In this document: positions 1 to 5,746 of the stretch, piece by piece | How positions within the stretch are numbered: the stretch's first letter is position 1 | How the letters are laid out: each line of letters begins with the position of its first letter | Source: Porphyromonadaceae bacterium | GTDB lineage: Bacteria; Bacteroidota; Bacteroidia; Bacteroidales; Paludibacteraceae | Reading direction: 5' to 3' | NCBI GenBank assembly: GCA_905372135.1 | Contig: CAJPNS010000101.1 | Coordinates: forward strand, 1 to 6,224 | Length of the DNA stretch: 6,224 nt | Position numbers and translations under genes: made by a program | The notes under the pieces: model-generated | Told to the model about the DNA's origin: nothing | What the model saw: only the letters and a program-made list of their open reading frames with translations | Databases searched by the model: none

Positions 1-180
1 TAACTATATTGATTTTAATGTTTATGGCTAAAAAATATCAACACAAAAAAGTGTCTATACTACAGACGCAAAAATAATACAATTGTTGCAATTATTTCAC
101 AAACAAATGCCGATTCGATATTTTTTTACGGATTCCAATCGTAGTATCGTCTGTCTGCCACACAAGCGCGATACAACTAT
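1..180. other. Intergenic stretch at left edge, no supported gene
   Basis: This AT-rich stretch lies downstream of the CDP-alcohol phosphatidyltransferase gene and has no convincing complete gene. On the plus strand one frame is open from the window edge to a TAA at 75-77, and another to a TAA at 29-31. Either could be the tail of a gene entering from the left, but both are too short to judge. There is no minus-strand ATG here, so no leftward gene appears to start in it. It holds a short inverted repeat at 51-69, listed separately, and a 5-bp AT-rich palindrome at 81-93 with a 3-base loop. Confidence 0.5.
43..69 (-). terminator. Possible weak terminator hairpin after the CDP-alcohol operon
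   Basis: GTGTCT at 51-56 and AGACGC at 64-69 can fold around a 7-base loop. Read on the minus strand the stem is followed by a run of six T (plus-strand A at 45-50). On the minus strand the stem has one C-A mismatch, which would be a G-U wobble on the plus strand. It lies about 110 bases after the phosphatidyltransferase stop codon, so it could end the operon, but it is short and the distance is long. Low confidence. Confidence 0.25.
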
Positions 181-1071
181 CTACTGAAACATCTTACAAC
201 TCTGCTCATAACGTCGTATGGCGACAACCAACACAATATTCAGTACAACAATCTCGAATGCCAGGTATATCCAGAATATCTGAGTTAAAACCGAGATTAG
301 CAATGCGATAGACCTGCCGTTGAATGTTATTATATTAAGTATTGGCATTATACGTGAGCTATTGGCTCTAAGGCTATTACGTATATCTTGGGGTAAATCT
401 TTGCCATATTCGGCAGTAAGCCGTGCAAGCAATTTCTGCAACTGCGGAGTGATAATTATCTGTATTGTAGAGTAATACACATACAACACATACAGAGCTT
501 TATTAATACCGCGAGGCATAGCACTGTGTTTGGCTTTGATACTCGATACAGTCTCAAATTCGCTGCCTTTTGCAGAAGAGATAAAATACAGATGGGCAGT
601 CTTATAGTAATCGACTATATTAGACTGTATTAGGTTCGAAAGCCCCGATAGTGTGGCAGCTGTCCACGCCACGGCAGCTCCAAAATCTGCCGATAGCCGA
701 AGAGCTATGCCTATATATATCGATATAAACCAAAGGTTTCCGGCAAGTCCGTCGAGGATACGACCTATCGGTGATTTTATTCCTGTAAGACGTGCAAGCT
801 GTCCGTCGACACAGTCTAAAATATTGGCTATCACGAGCAAAGCAAAACCCGCTATATTTATCCAAATATTCTGAGGGAAAAAAAGTATACCTGCAAATAC
901 ACCTATAAAAATCGATATTATGGTGATAGTATTGGGAGTAACGGGTGTCTTTGCCAGTAGTAAGGCTATTCGGTAACCTATAGGGCGGTAAAATATACGA
1001 TCTAAGAGGTTTTCGGTCTCTATCGATTTGAGCGAATCTTCGAAAGTATATTGTTTGGCTGTCTCTTCCAT
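181..1071 (-). CDS. CDP-alcohol phosphatidyltransferase family membrane protein, variant active site
   Basis: This is an integral-membrane enzyme of the CDP-alcohol phosphatidyltransferase family, 296 aa. The family moves a phospho-alcohol or phosphatidyl group from a CDP-linked donor to a hydroxyl acceptor, releasing CMP. Visible: a TPNxIT element (residues 45-50) before the first membrane helix, then the signature with D86, D89, G90, A93, R94, G103 and D107, followed by several hydrophobic segments to the C-terminus. The last signature aspartate, expected at 111, is a glycine (GAC GGA CTT GCC GGA on the coding strand). That residue is the proposed catalytic base, so the enzyme may be divergent or use a nearby residue. 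The N-terminal ~30 residues are polar. It is third in an operon, 7 bases after the reductase. The cytidylyltransferase upstream suggests a CDP-headgroup donor, as in choline/ethanolamine phosphotransferases, rather than CDP-diacylglycerol. That, and the substrate, are inference. Confidence 0.85.
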   Translation of the reverse strand: MEETAKQYTFEDSLKSIETENLLDRIFYRPIGYRIALLLAKTPVTPNTITIISIFIGVFAGILFFPQNIWINIAGFALLVIANILDCVDGQLARLTGIKSPIGRILDGLAGNLWFISIYIGIALRLSADFGAAVAWTAATLSGLSNLIQSNIVDYYKTAHLYFISSAKGSEFETVSSIKAKHSAMPRGINKALYVLYVYYSTIQIIITPQLQKLLARLTAEYGKDLPQDIRNSLRANSSRIMPILNIITFNGRSIALLISVLTQIFWIYLAFEIVVLNIVLVVAIRRYEQSCKMFQ

Positions 1072-1078
1072 TTATATG

Positions 1079-1807
1079 CTATTTATAAGAATATCCTCCG
1101 TCTATCTTTATGATTTCTCCATTGAAATACTCATTCTGAGCGAGCATAAGATATACTTTTGCCACCTCTTGAGGTAGACAGAAGCGTTCCAGAGCTATTT
1201 TTTTCTCTATATTGTGGCGTATTTCGGCAGGTTTGGTCTTCTGCCAATCGGTATCGACGAAGCCGGGAGCTACGCCGTTTACCCGTACGTTATAGGGTTT
1301 CAGAAACTTTACAAGGTTAGATACCAAAGCGTGAGTAGCACTTTTGGTGATACCGTAAGCAAGACTCGTACCGTGTGGATGTATGCCCATCAGAGAGCCC
1401 GTAAAAATCACATTACCGGCCGATTCGATATGGCCGATAATCTTTTGAAGTAAAAAAACGGGGAAATGAACGTTTGCAAAAAATACTCTATCCCAATCTT
1501 CTAAGGTAGTAGTCTCGAAACTTGTACGTAACGTAATTGCCGCATTGAATACCAAAGTATTAAGCGATATGGCATTTTTGTCGAGATATTCTGCTATTTT
1601 ATCGATAGACGTTCGGCTCGTAGAGTCTGCTTTTATCGACGATACATTCACTCCATAACGTCGACGTATATCGTGTTCGCAACTGTCGGCAGCCTCTTGG
1701 TCGGCAGCATAGGTAAGAATGATATCATATCCGTTTTCGGCAAAAATCTCGGCAACAGCCCTTCCTATCCCTTTCGTGCCTCCCGTAACAAGAACTTTTT
1801 TGCTCAT
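1079..1807 (-). CDS. Short-chain dehydrogenase/reductase (classical SDR, FabG-like)
   Basis: This is a soluble NAD(P)-dependent oxidoreductase of the classical SDR family, 242 aa, the usual length. Visible: the glycine-rich nucleotide motif TGGTKGIG (residues 8-15), D61 for the adenine ring, NAA at 88-90 in place of the usual NAG, catalytic N112, S138, Y151 and K155 (YGITK), the PG turn at 181-182, and a C-terminal IDGGYS. All tetrad residues are present, so it should be active. After the second beta strand there is no clear Arg/Lys, so the NADH versus NADPH preference is open. Overall it resembles FabG. Its place between a cytidylyltransferase and a CDP-alcohol phosphatidyltransferase argues against a general fatty-acid role. 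It could reduce a keto-phosphate to the alcohol that is then cytidylylated, as the SDR part of the CDP-ribitol synthase Bcs1 does, or reduce a lipid precursor. ATG start, 13 bases after the preceding stop, no clear Shine-Dalgarno sequence. Confidence 0.9.
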   Translation of the reverse strand: MSKKVLVTGGTKGIGRAVAEIFAENGYDIILTYAADQEAADSCEHDIRRRYGVNVSSIKADSTSRTSIDKIAEYLDKNAISLNTLVFNAAITLRTSFETTTLEDWDRVFFANVHFPVFLLQKIIGHIESAGNVIFTGSLMGIHPHGTSLAYGITKSATHALVSNLVKFLKPYNVRVNGVAPGFVDTDWQKTKPAEIRHNIEKKIALERFCLPQEVAKVYLMLAQNEYFNGEIIKIDGGYSYK

Positions 1808-1820
1808 AAACGACTAATAA

Positions 1821-2270
1821 CTACTTTAATACCGGTTTCGACTGCTGTTGGTTGGTGAGAGTATCTTGGTACGAATCGTGGATACTTTTCTTTAGGTTTG
1901 AGGTAGATATGCCCATTCCATACGGAAAATAGAAGACCTCTACGCCCAAATCTTTCAGATAATCGTACTTGCCGTACCAGTCGTCGCCTACGACGAAAGC
2001 ATCTATATTCAGCTTCTTTACTATCTCGGTATGGTCTAATGTGTGCTGAGGTATCACTATATCGGGAGTCTTTAGAGCCTCTATTATCTTCATTCGTTCC
2101 TCAAAAGGAATTGCCGGCTTCGCTTTGTACGAACAGACGAGCTCATCGGTCGAAACTCCGACGATAAGTATATCGCCCAGTGCTCTGGCATAATTGATCA
2201 TTCTTAGATGATTGTAATGAAACAGGTCGAAAGTACCTGATGTGTAAACGATAGTTTTCCCCTTGAACAT
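1821..2270 (-). CDS. TagD/CCT-like cytidylyltransferase with altered HxGH motif
   Basis: This is a small nucleotidyltransferase of the glycerol-3-phosphate / ethanolamine-phosphate cytidylyltransferase type, which joins a phospho-alcohol to CTP to give CDP-alcohol and pyrophosphate. Visible, numbering from the start chosen here: GTFDLF at 12-17, HYNH at 18-21, STDE at 40-43, PFEER at 55-59, VGDDWYGKYD at 94-103, close to the TagD GDDWEGKFD, and GISTSNLK at 120-127. Two signature positions differ: the HxGH glycine is Asn, and the TagD RTEGISTT arginine is Tyr. A C-terminal tail of about 20 residues is rich in Gln. I chose ATG 2270 (149 aa) over ATG 2303 (160 aa). A promoter box at 2291-2298 would sit inside the longer frame, and family members begin shortly before the GTFD motif. 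First gene of the operon. The product, perhaps CDP-glycerol, is inference. Confidence 0.85.
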   Translation of the reverse strand: MFKGKTIVYTSGTFDLFHYNHLRMINYARALGDILIVGVSTDELVCSYKAKPAIPFEERMKIIEALKTPDIVIPQHTLDHTEIVKKLNIDAFVVGDDWYGKYDYLKDLGVEVFYFPYGMGISTSNLKKSIHDSYQDTLTNQQQSKPVLK

Positions 2271-2290
2271 ATCTGCGTTATTTTGTGTCG

Positions 2291-2298
2291 CAAAATTA
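2291..2298 (-). promoter_or_regulatory. Bacteroidota -7 box for the cytidylyltransferase operon
   Basis: Read on the minus strand the sequence is TAATTTTG, an exact match to TAnnTTTG. The -33 element is weak: a TTTG at 2322-2325 lies 23 bases upstream, slightly farther than usual. Transcription would start near 2285 and give a leader of about 15 bases to ATG 2270, which rules against the upstream ATG at 2303. Confidence 0.5.
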
Positions 2299-2341
2299 AT
2301 CATTTATTTCAAAAGGCGATTCAAATTGCCTTATTTTTAAC

Positions 2342-2349
2342 TACCTTTG
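2342..2349 (+). promoter_or_regulatory. Bacteroidota -7 box for the GtrA-like gene
   Basis: TACCTTTG matches TAnnTTTG exactly. No good -33 TTTG is seen at the usual spacing; the nearest TTG, at 2326-2328, is too close at 13 bases. Transcription would start about 2355, some 12 bases before ATG 2368. The box contains the TTG at 2347, which is therefore unlikely to be a start codon. It is back to back with the minus-strand box at 2291-2298, so the region 2271-2367 works as a divergent promoter. Confidence 0.5.
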
Positions 2350-2367
2350 CAAATTAATCGCTATTTA

Positions 2368-2928
2368 ATGAGCAGACTCGGTACATTTATTCAAAAACTA
2401 TCCAATAAAGGCGGTGGTTTCTTATTTCTTAGGTCGCAACTATCGTCGCAAGTAGCCTCGATATGCGACAACGTCTCCGCCTTCATACTCAAGAAGTTTT
2501 TCGACATAATACGTATAAAAATCATCTATTTTTTCTCGCAAGGCATAACCTCCTATGTAGTAGCGACAGTAACTGGACAAATTATCGGCGGTACGGTGTC
2601 GTGTGTGCTAAATTACAAATGGGCATTCAAAAGCCTCGACGTAAAATTTAAATATGTGATAATAAAGTTCCTATTAGTTTGGCTCGGAAGCGTGCTTCTA
2701 AACACCTATTTCACGTTCATTCTCACCGAGTTGCTCCGACACACACATTTGGTAGAAGGGCTATTGGGCGATTACTATGCCGACGACGTATTTATCGTAG
2801 TAAAACTCTTGGTAGCCATCATCGTAGGTTTTTCTTGGAACTTCCATCTATACAAATACTTCGTTTTCAGAAACATCGATTCCAAACGATTTCTAAAAAA
2901 GATACTTAAGCCACGCCCCAATCGCTAA
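2368..2928 (+). CDS. GtrA-like four-helix membrane protein
   Basis: This is a small polytopic inner-membrane protein of the GtrA family, 186 aa from the ATG. GtrA proteins are linked to moving or modifying polyprenyl-phosphate-linked sugars for cell-surface polysaccharides. Visible: an Arg/Lys-rich N-terminus, FLRSQL at 20-25 leading into the first helix with D34, NYKWAF at 82-87 after the second helix, and WNFHLYKYFVF at 157-167 at the end of the fourth. These paired Asn-aromatic motifs are characteristic of the family. Predicted helices are near 27-47, 56-80, 95-120 and 140-162, and the C-terminus is basic. Some 20 residues of extra N-terminus precede the domain. The start is ATG 2368; the in-frame TTG at 2347 lies within the promoter box. 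It diverges from the CDP-alcohol operon, so a shared role in envelope lipid or glycan work is possible but unproven. Its stop is one base from that of the convergent MATE gene. Confidence 0.82.
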   Translation: MSRLGTFIQKLSNKGGGFLFLRSQLSSQVASICDNVSAFILKKFFDIIRIKIIYFFSQGITSYVVATVTGQIIGGTVSCVLNYKWAFKSLDVKFKYVIIKFLLVWLGSVLLNTYFTFILTELLRHTHLVEGLLGDYYADDVFIVVKLLVAIIVGFSWNFHLYKYFVFRNIDSKRFLKKILKPRPNR

Positions 2929-2929
2929 A

Positions 2930-4312
2930 CTACCGTATCTCATCAACTTCAGCAAACGCTTCGCTCTGCTGTTGCTGTTTTTTGAATATTTTTATCTGCC
3001 TATGAATAAGTATATACGACATAATTATCGAAATGGCGTCGGAAGCGGGCATCGCTATCCATACGCCGTTTATTCCGTAAAAGTGCGGCAGAATCAATAA
3101 AAACGGGATAAGAAATATTACTTGGCGTGTGAGCGATAGGAATATGGCTTTGCCCGATTTGCCGATACTCTGAAAGAAAGTGGAAACCACCATCTGGAAT
3201 CCGATAAGCGGATAGAACATAAACACTATCCTTAGCCCCGTCTCTGCATTGCTTATAAGGTCTTGGTCGGTAGTAAACACCGATACTATCTGATGCGGAA
3301 TCAGTTGTGCGGTCAGAAAACCGGCAGTCATTATAAGTGTGGCGATAACAATCGCTTTTTTAAGCACTTCGGTAACACGCGAGTAGAGCTTAGCACCATA
3401 ATTGTACCCCGCAATCGGCTGCATGCCTTGATTGAGACCGATGACAATCATCACGAAAAGCATCGCAATACGATTGACAATGCCGAAAGCTCCCACGGCG
3501 AGGTCGCCGCCGTATCTGAGCAAACCCTGATTGATAATTATCACTATCACAGACGATGCTGCATTCATCAAAAACGGCGAAAGCCCGATAGCTATCGAAT
3601 CCAATACGATTTTTCCGTTAAGCCTTATGTCTTGCCGTCTTATTCGGAGAAAACTGTCTTTATTCCTAAACAGACGTATCTGCCACACAAGCACTATCAT
3701 CTGCGATATTATGGTAGCAAATGCACTGCCGCGCATACCCCAGCCCAGACCGAATATGAACAGCGGATTAAGGATGACGTTGATAACTACGGTCATAATC
3801 GTTGCCGTCATCGATTTCATCGGTTGCCCTGAGGCTCTTATTATAGCATTGAGGCTAAAATAGATATGAGTAACGACCGTACCCGATACTATTATCTGCA
3901 TAAAATCGTATGCGTAGGGCAATGTTTCGTGGCTTGCTCCGAAGAAATATAGTATCGGTTTGAGAAAAATCAATATGGGCACAGTAAATACTACTCCCAC
4001 TATAAATGTGAGTACAAAGACATTACCCAAAATTTTATTGGCACTATCGTAGTCTTTCTGCCCCAGACGCATAGAGAGCAGAGCTGAGGCACCTACGCCG
4101 ACCATTGTACCTAAGGCGGCCGATAAGTTCATCAGTGGGAATGTGATAGCAAGCCCCGAAATAGCCAACGCACCTACGCCGTGCCCGATGAAAATACTGT
4201 CTGTAATACTATACAAAGCCGCTGCAGTAGTAGCTATTATCGAGGGTATAGCATATTGCATAAGCAACTTGCCTACATCTTTTTTACCGAGTTGGAGCGG
4301 ACTATTTTTCAC
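2930..4312 (-). CDS. MATE family efflux transporter (MepA/DinF-like)
   Basis: This is a 12-helix multidrug and toxic-compound extrusion transporter, 460 aa, full length for the family. MATE proteins export cationic drugs, dyes or metabolites in exchange for Na+ or H+. Visible: the N-terminal LGKKDVGKLL before helix 1, SITDSIFIGHGVG at 35-47 (helix 1, with D38), RASGQPMKSM at 159-168 between helices 4 and 5, ILNPLFIFGLG at 180-190 (helix 5), the second-half signature GLNQGMQPIAGYNYGA at 292-307, and FFQSIGKSGKA at 379-389. The two halves are related repeats. The C-terminal tail is hydrophilic with four Gln in a row. The start is GTG at 4312, the only start near the expected N-terminus, and no Shine-Dalgarno sequence precedes it. 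Overall pattern is nearest MepA-type proteins; the substrate cannot be read from sequence. It is a single-gene unit with its own promoter, convergent with the GtrA-like gene. Confidence 0.93.
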   Translation of the reverse strand: MKNSPLQLGKKDVGKLLMQYAIPSIIATTAAALYSITDSIFIGHGVGALAISGLAITFPLMNLSAALGTMVGVGASALLSMRLGQKDYDSANKILGNVFVLTFIVGVVFTVPILIFLKPILYFFGASHETLPYAYDFMQIIVSGTVVTHIYFSLNAIIRASGQPMKSMTATIMTVVINVILNPLFIFGLGWGMRGSAFATIISQMIVLVWQIRLFRNKDSFLRIRRQDIRLNGKIVLDSIAIGLSPFLMNAASSVIVIIINQGLLRYGGDLAVGAFGIVNRIAMLFVMIVIGLNQGMQPIAGYNYGAKLYSRVTEVLKKAIVIATLIMTAGFLTAQLIPHQIVSVFTTDQDLISNAETGLRIVFMFYPLIGFQMVVSTFFQSIGKSGKAIFLSLTRQVIFLIPFLLILPHFYGINGVWIAMPASDAISIIMSYILIHRQIKIFKKQQQQSEAFAEVDEIR

Positions 4313-4341
4313 TTTATCAATAGAGATTGTCGTTTGGTAGG

Positions 4342-4357
4342 CAAAAGTACAAAATTA
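4342..4357 (-). promoter_or_regulatory. Two adjoining -7 boxes upstream of the MATE gene
   Basis: Read on the minus strand, TAATTTTG (4357 to 4350) is followed directly by TACTTTTG (4349 to 4342). Both match TAnnTTTG. The nearer one would start transcription around 4335 and give a leader of about 23 bases to the GTG. A clear -33 TTTG is not present, only AT-rich sequence. Confidence 0.5.
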
Positions 4358-4411
4358 TAAATAAAAGCGGTCGCTATTTGTGGCATACCTATGATGTTTC
4401 GACAAATAGTA

Positions 4412-4453
4412 AAACAAACAAACAGGCTGCCGTATTTCACAACCGACAACCTG
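4412..4453 (-). terminator. Rho-independent terminator of the lipoprotein operon
   Basis: On the minus strand CAGGTTGTCG (4453 to 4444) pairs with CGGCAGCCTG (4432 to 4423) over 10 positions with two G-U wobbles and an 11-base loop. It is followed by TTTGTTTGTTT (4422 to 4412). The wobbles become C-A mismatches on the plus strand, so the structure is directional for minus-strand RNA. It sits 70 bases after the last lipoprotein stop and before the MATE promoter, which fits ending the lipoprotein transcript. Confidence 0.7.
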
Positions 4454-4523
4454 CCTTTTTATTGATTATATAAACTCTACAACCGTAGTTTTCTATTTTA
4501 GGATTACCTTAGTATTCAATACA

Positions 4524-4979
4524 TTAGTGATGTTTATTGATAGATACTGTTATTTTTGCTTTGGGGTCTATCTTCTGAGAAACCCAATAGCACCTCTTCC
4601 AACTATCGGGCTTGGCTGTGTAATCCTGTTGGACATCTACCAAACACTTGTAGTGCGTATTGTCTTGTTTTGTAAGTTTTACGGATACTTTGAATACTCC
4701 GCTTCCCGTATAGCCCGAAGTAAACAATACAGACCCTTTTGTAAAATCGAACGACGGTGTTTTATCGCAATACGGCTTTAAATCGTCGTCGCTATTGACG
4801 ATTATCACCGTATCTACCGATATAGGTAATACCTCTTTAAACAACACTGCTTTTGTAGTATCCACTATATCAATATTCTGTGGAATGGTTGCCGGCGTTT
4901 CTTCATTACATCCGCTAACCACAATAATTCCTACAAGCAATATCACTGCGGAGAATACTCCTAAAACTCTATTTTTCAC
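4524..4979 (-). CDS. Small predicted lipoprotein, PrcB-like type
   Basis: This is a 151-aa predicted lipoprotein. The signal peptide is short (KNR, then a hydrophobic core) and ends in the lipobox VSGC with C24. NEE follows the cysteine, an acidic tract of the kind that sends lipoproteins to the cell surface in Bacteroidota. The mature part is beta-rich: VDTVIIVNS (55-63), a DL.PYC segment (66-71), the SFDFTKGSVLF turn-strand (76-86), then alternating strands to the end. This order (query residue segment, DF.K, strand, Gly-rich turn, strands) resembles small PrcB-like lipoproteins, but weakly; no enzyme motif is seen. Two of its three mature cysteines, C71 and C112 or C130, could form a disulfide. 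The start is GTG at 4979, 4 bases after the upstream stop, and is backed by a full Shine-Dalgarno sequence. It shares its signal-peptide sequence with the first gene of the operon. Function unknown. Confidence 0.72.
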   Translation of the reverse strand: MKNRVLGVFSAVILLVGIIVVSGCNEETPATIPQNIDIVDTTKAVLFKEVLPISVDTVIIVNSDDDLKPYCDKTPSFDFTKGSVLFTSGYTGSGVFKVSVKLTKQDNTHYKCLVDVQQDYTAKPDSWKRCYWVSQKIDPKAKITVSINKHH

Positions 4980-4983
4980 TATT

Positions 4984-4994
4984 TCACCTCCTTT
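4984..4994 (-). promoter_or_regulatory. Full-length Shine-Dalgarno sequence for the third lipoprotein gene
   Basis: On the minus strand AAAGGAGGTGA lies 7 bases (from GGAGG) ahead of the GTG at 4979. Ten or more bases match the 16S rRNA anti-Shine-Dalgarno tail. It is built from the last codons and stop of the upstream gene (AGG AGG TGA, Arg-Arg-stop), and it fixes the GTG as the start. None of the other starts visible here has such a site. Confidence 0.75.
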
Positions 4995-5742
4995 CGAACT
5001 CCAGACAAACTATATCATCATAAAACAACTTCAATATATCATTGGTAATCGTAAACTTATTTACATTTTTGATATATTGCAAAAAAGTATATCCATCAGG
5101 AGAATCGTCGGCAAAGGTAGAAGACGTGACAGACATCTCTATTGTCTGCCGACTGTAATCCACATAGTATCTGCCATTAATCGTATTTATCGACAAACAT
5201 CCGTTCATCAGATCTTTGTCCTGAAATTTTATCATAAAATTATCGTCTTTGTTAGGCTCGGGAGCTCTACTTTTGTTACTGACCATATCAACAATACTTA
5301 TCAGTTTCCAAGCAGTGCCATTGAGTTTCATCACTTCATTTTCCGTTTTTTTAGATTCCGACATTTTTAGATTGATCTCCAAATCTACCATAGCATCGAA
5401 TTCTCCGCTCCAATAGACATTACAACCACCATTGGTTTTTGCCAGATAGGTATGTTTACCTTTCGGCACTTTGGCGACCAATGTGTTTTCAGAATCTCTT
5501 GTACCTACCTGAGTAGAACCTGGTATATACGATTTTAGCAATTTACCTACATGGTTATTATCAATATAGATAGAAATACTATCTACAGGACAATTAACGG
5601 AATAAAAATCGGAATAGAAGACAACAGTTTTGTTTTCTACCTTATCTTTCTCTTTGCAAGCCTGTATAGTCCAAATACCACATATTGCCATCAGTACGAT
5701 AGCGACAACACTTGTTACTTTTGTAAAAACACACTTTTTCAT
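4984..5742 (-). CDS. Predicted lipoprotein with PEGA-like and META/HslJ-like domains
   Basis: This is a 252-aa predicted lipoprotein. A basic start and hydrophobic core lead to IQAC with C29; Gln at -2 is outside the strict lipobox pattern, though Bacteroidota tolerate looser ones. KEKDK follows the cysteine. Residues about 39-127 look like a small beta-sandwich resembling PEGA domains: SISIYIDNNHVGKLL, then LVAKVPKGKHTYLAKTNGG. Residues 139-250 fit the META/HslJ pattern: LNGTAWKLISI, MIKFQDKDLMNGC, GRYYVDYS, a VTSSTFADD segment where the family has its T-x-M/A stretch, FLQYIKNVNKFTI, and a last strand ILKLFYDDIVCLEF. META domains occur in bacterial envelope proteins tied to stress or antibiotic tolerance, but the biochemical role is mostly unknown. 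ATG start, 4 bases after the previous stop; no Shine-Dalgarno sequence. Second of the three-lipoprotein operon. Domain calls are by pattern only. Confidence 0.7.
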   Translation of the reverse strand: MKKCVFTKVTSVVAIVLMAICGIWTIQACKEKDKVENKTVVFYSDFYSVNCPVDSISIYIDNNHVGKLLKSYIPGSTQVGTRDSENTLVAKVPKGKHTYLAKTNGGCNVYWSGEFDAMVDLEINLKMSESKKTENEVMKLNGTAWKLISIVDMVSNKSRAPEPNKDDNFMIKFQDKDLMNGCLSINTINGRYYVDYSRQTIEMSVTSSTFADDSPDGYTFLQYIKNVNKFTITNDILKLFYDDIVCLEFERR

Positions 5743-5746
5743 AACA

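Noticed and set aside
18..77. Short plus-strand frame beginning ATG TTT ATG GCT and ending TAA at 75-77, also open to the left edge.
   Set aside because: At most about 20 codons from its ATG, with no recognisable sequence and no promoter; it could be a gene tail from outside the window but cannot be supported.
3263..3863. Long plus-strand open frames (189 and 110 codons) opposite the MATE gene.
   Set aside because: They lie wholly antisense to a well-conserved transporter gene and their translations look like low-quality shadow sequence.
4301..4312. The same bases (GTGAAAAATAG) at the start of the MATE gene and of the third lipoprotein gene.
   Set aside because: Eleven AT-rich bases starting with a start codon and Lys-Asn codons can recur by chance; the flanks do not match.
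4476..4500. A small hairpin (CTAC/GTAG) after the last lipoprotein stop.
   Set aside because: Only a 4-bp uninterrupted stem; the much better terminator is at 4412-4453.
4795..5370. A 191-codon plus-strand open frame across two lipoprotein genes.
   Set aside because: It is antisense to two genes with clear lipoprotein features; the hydrophobic start is the mirror of the signal peptide coding region.
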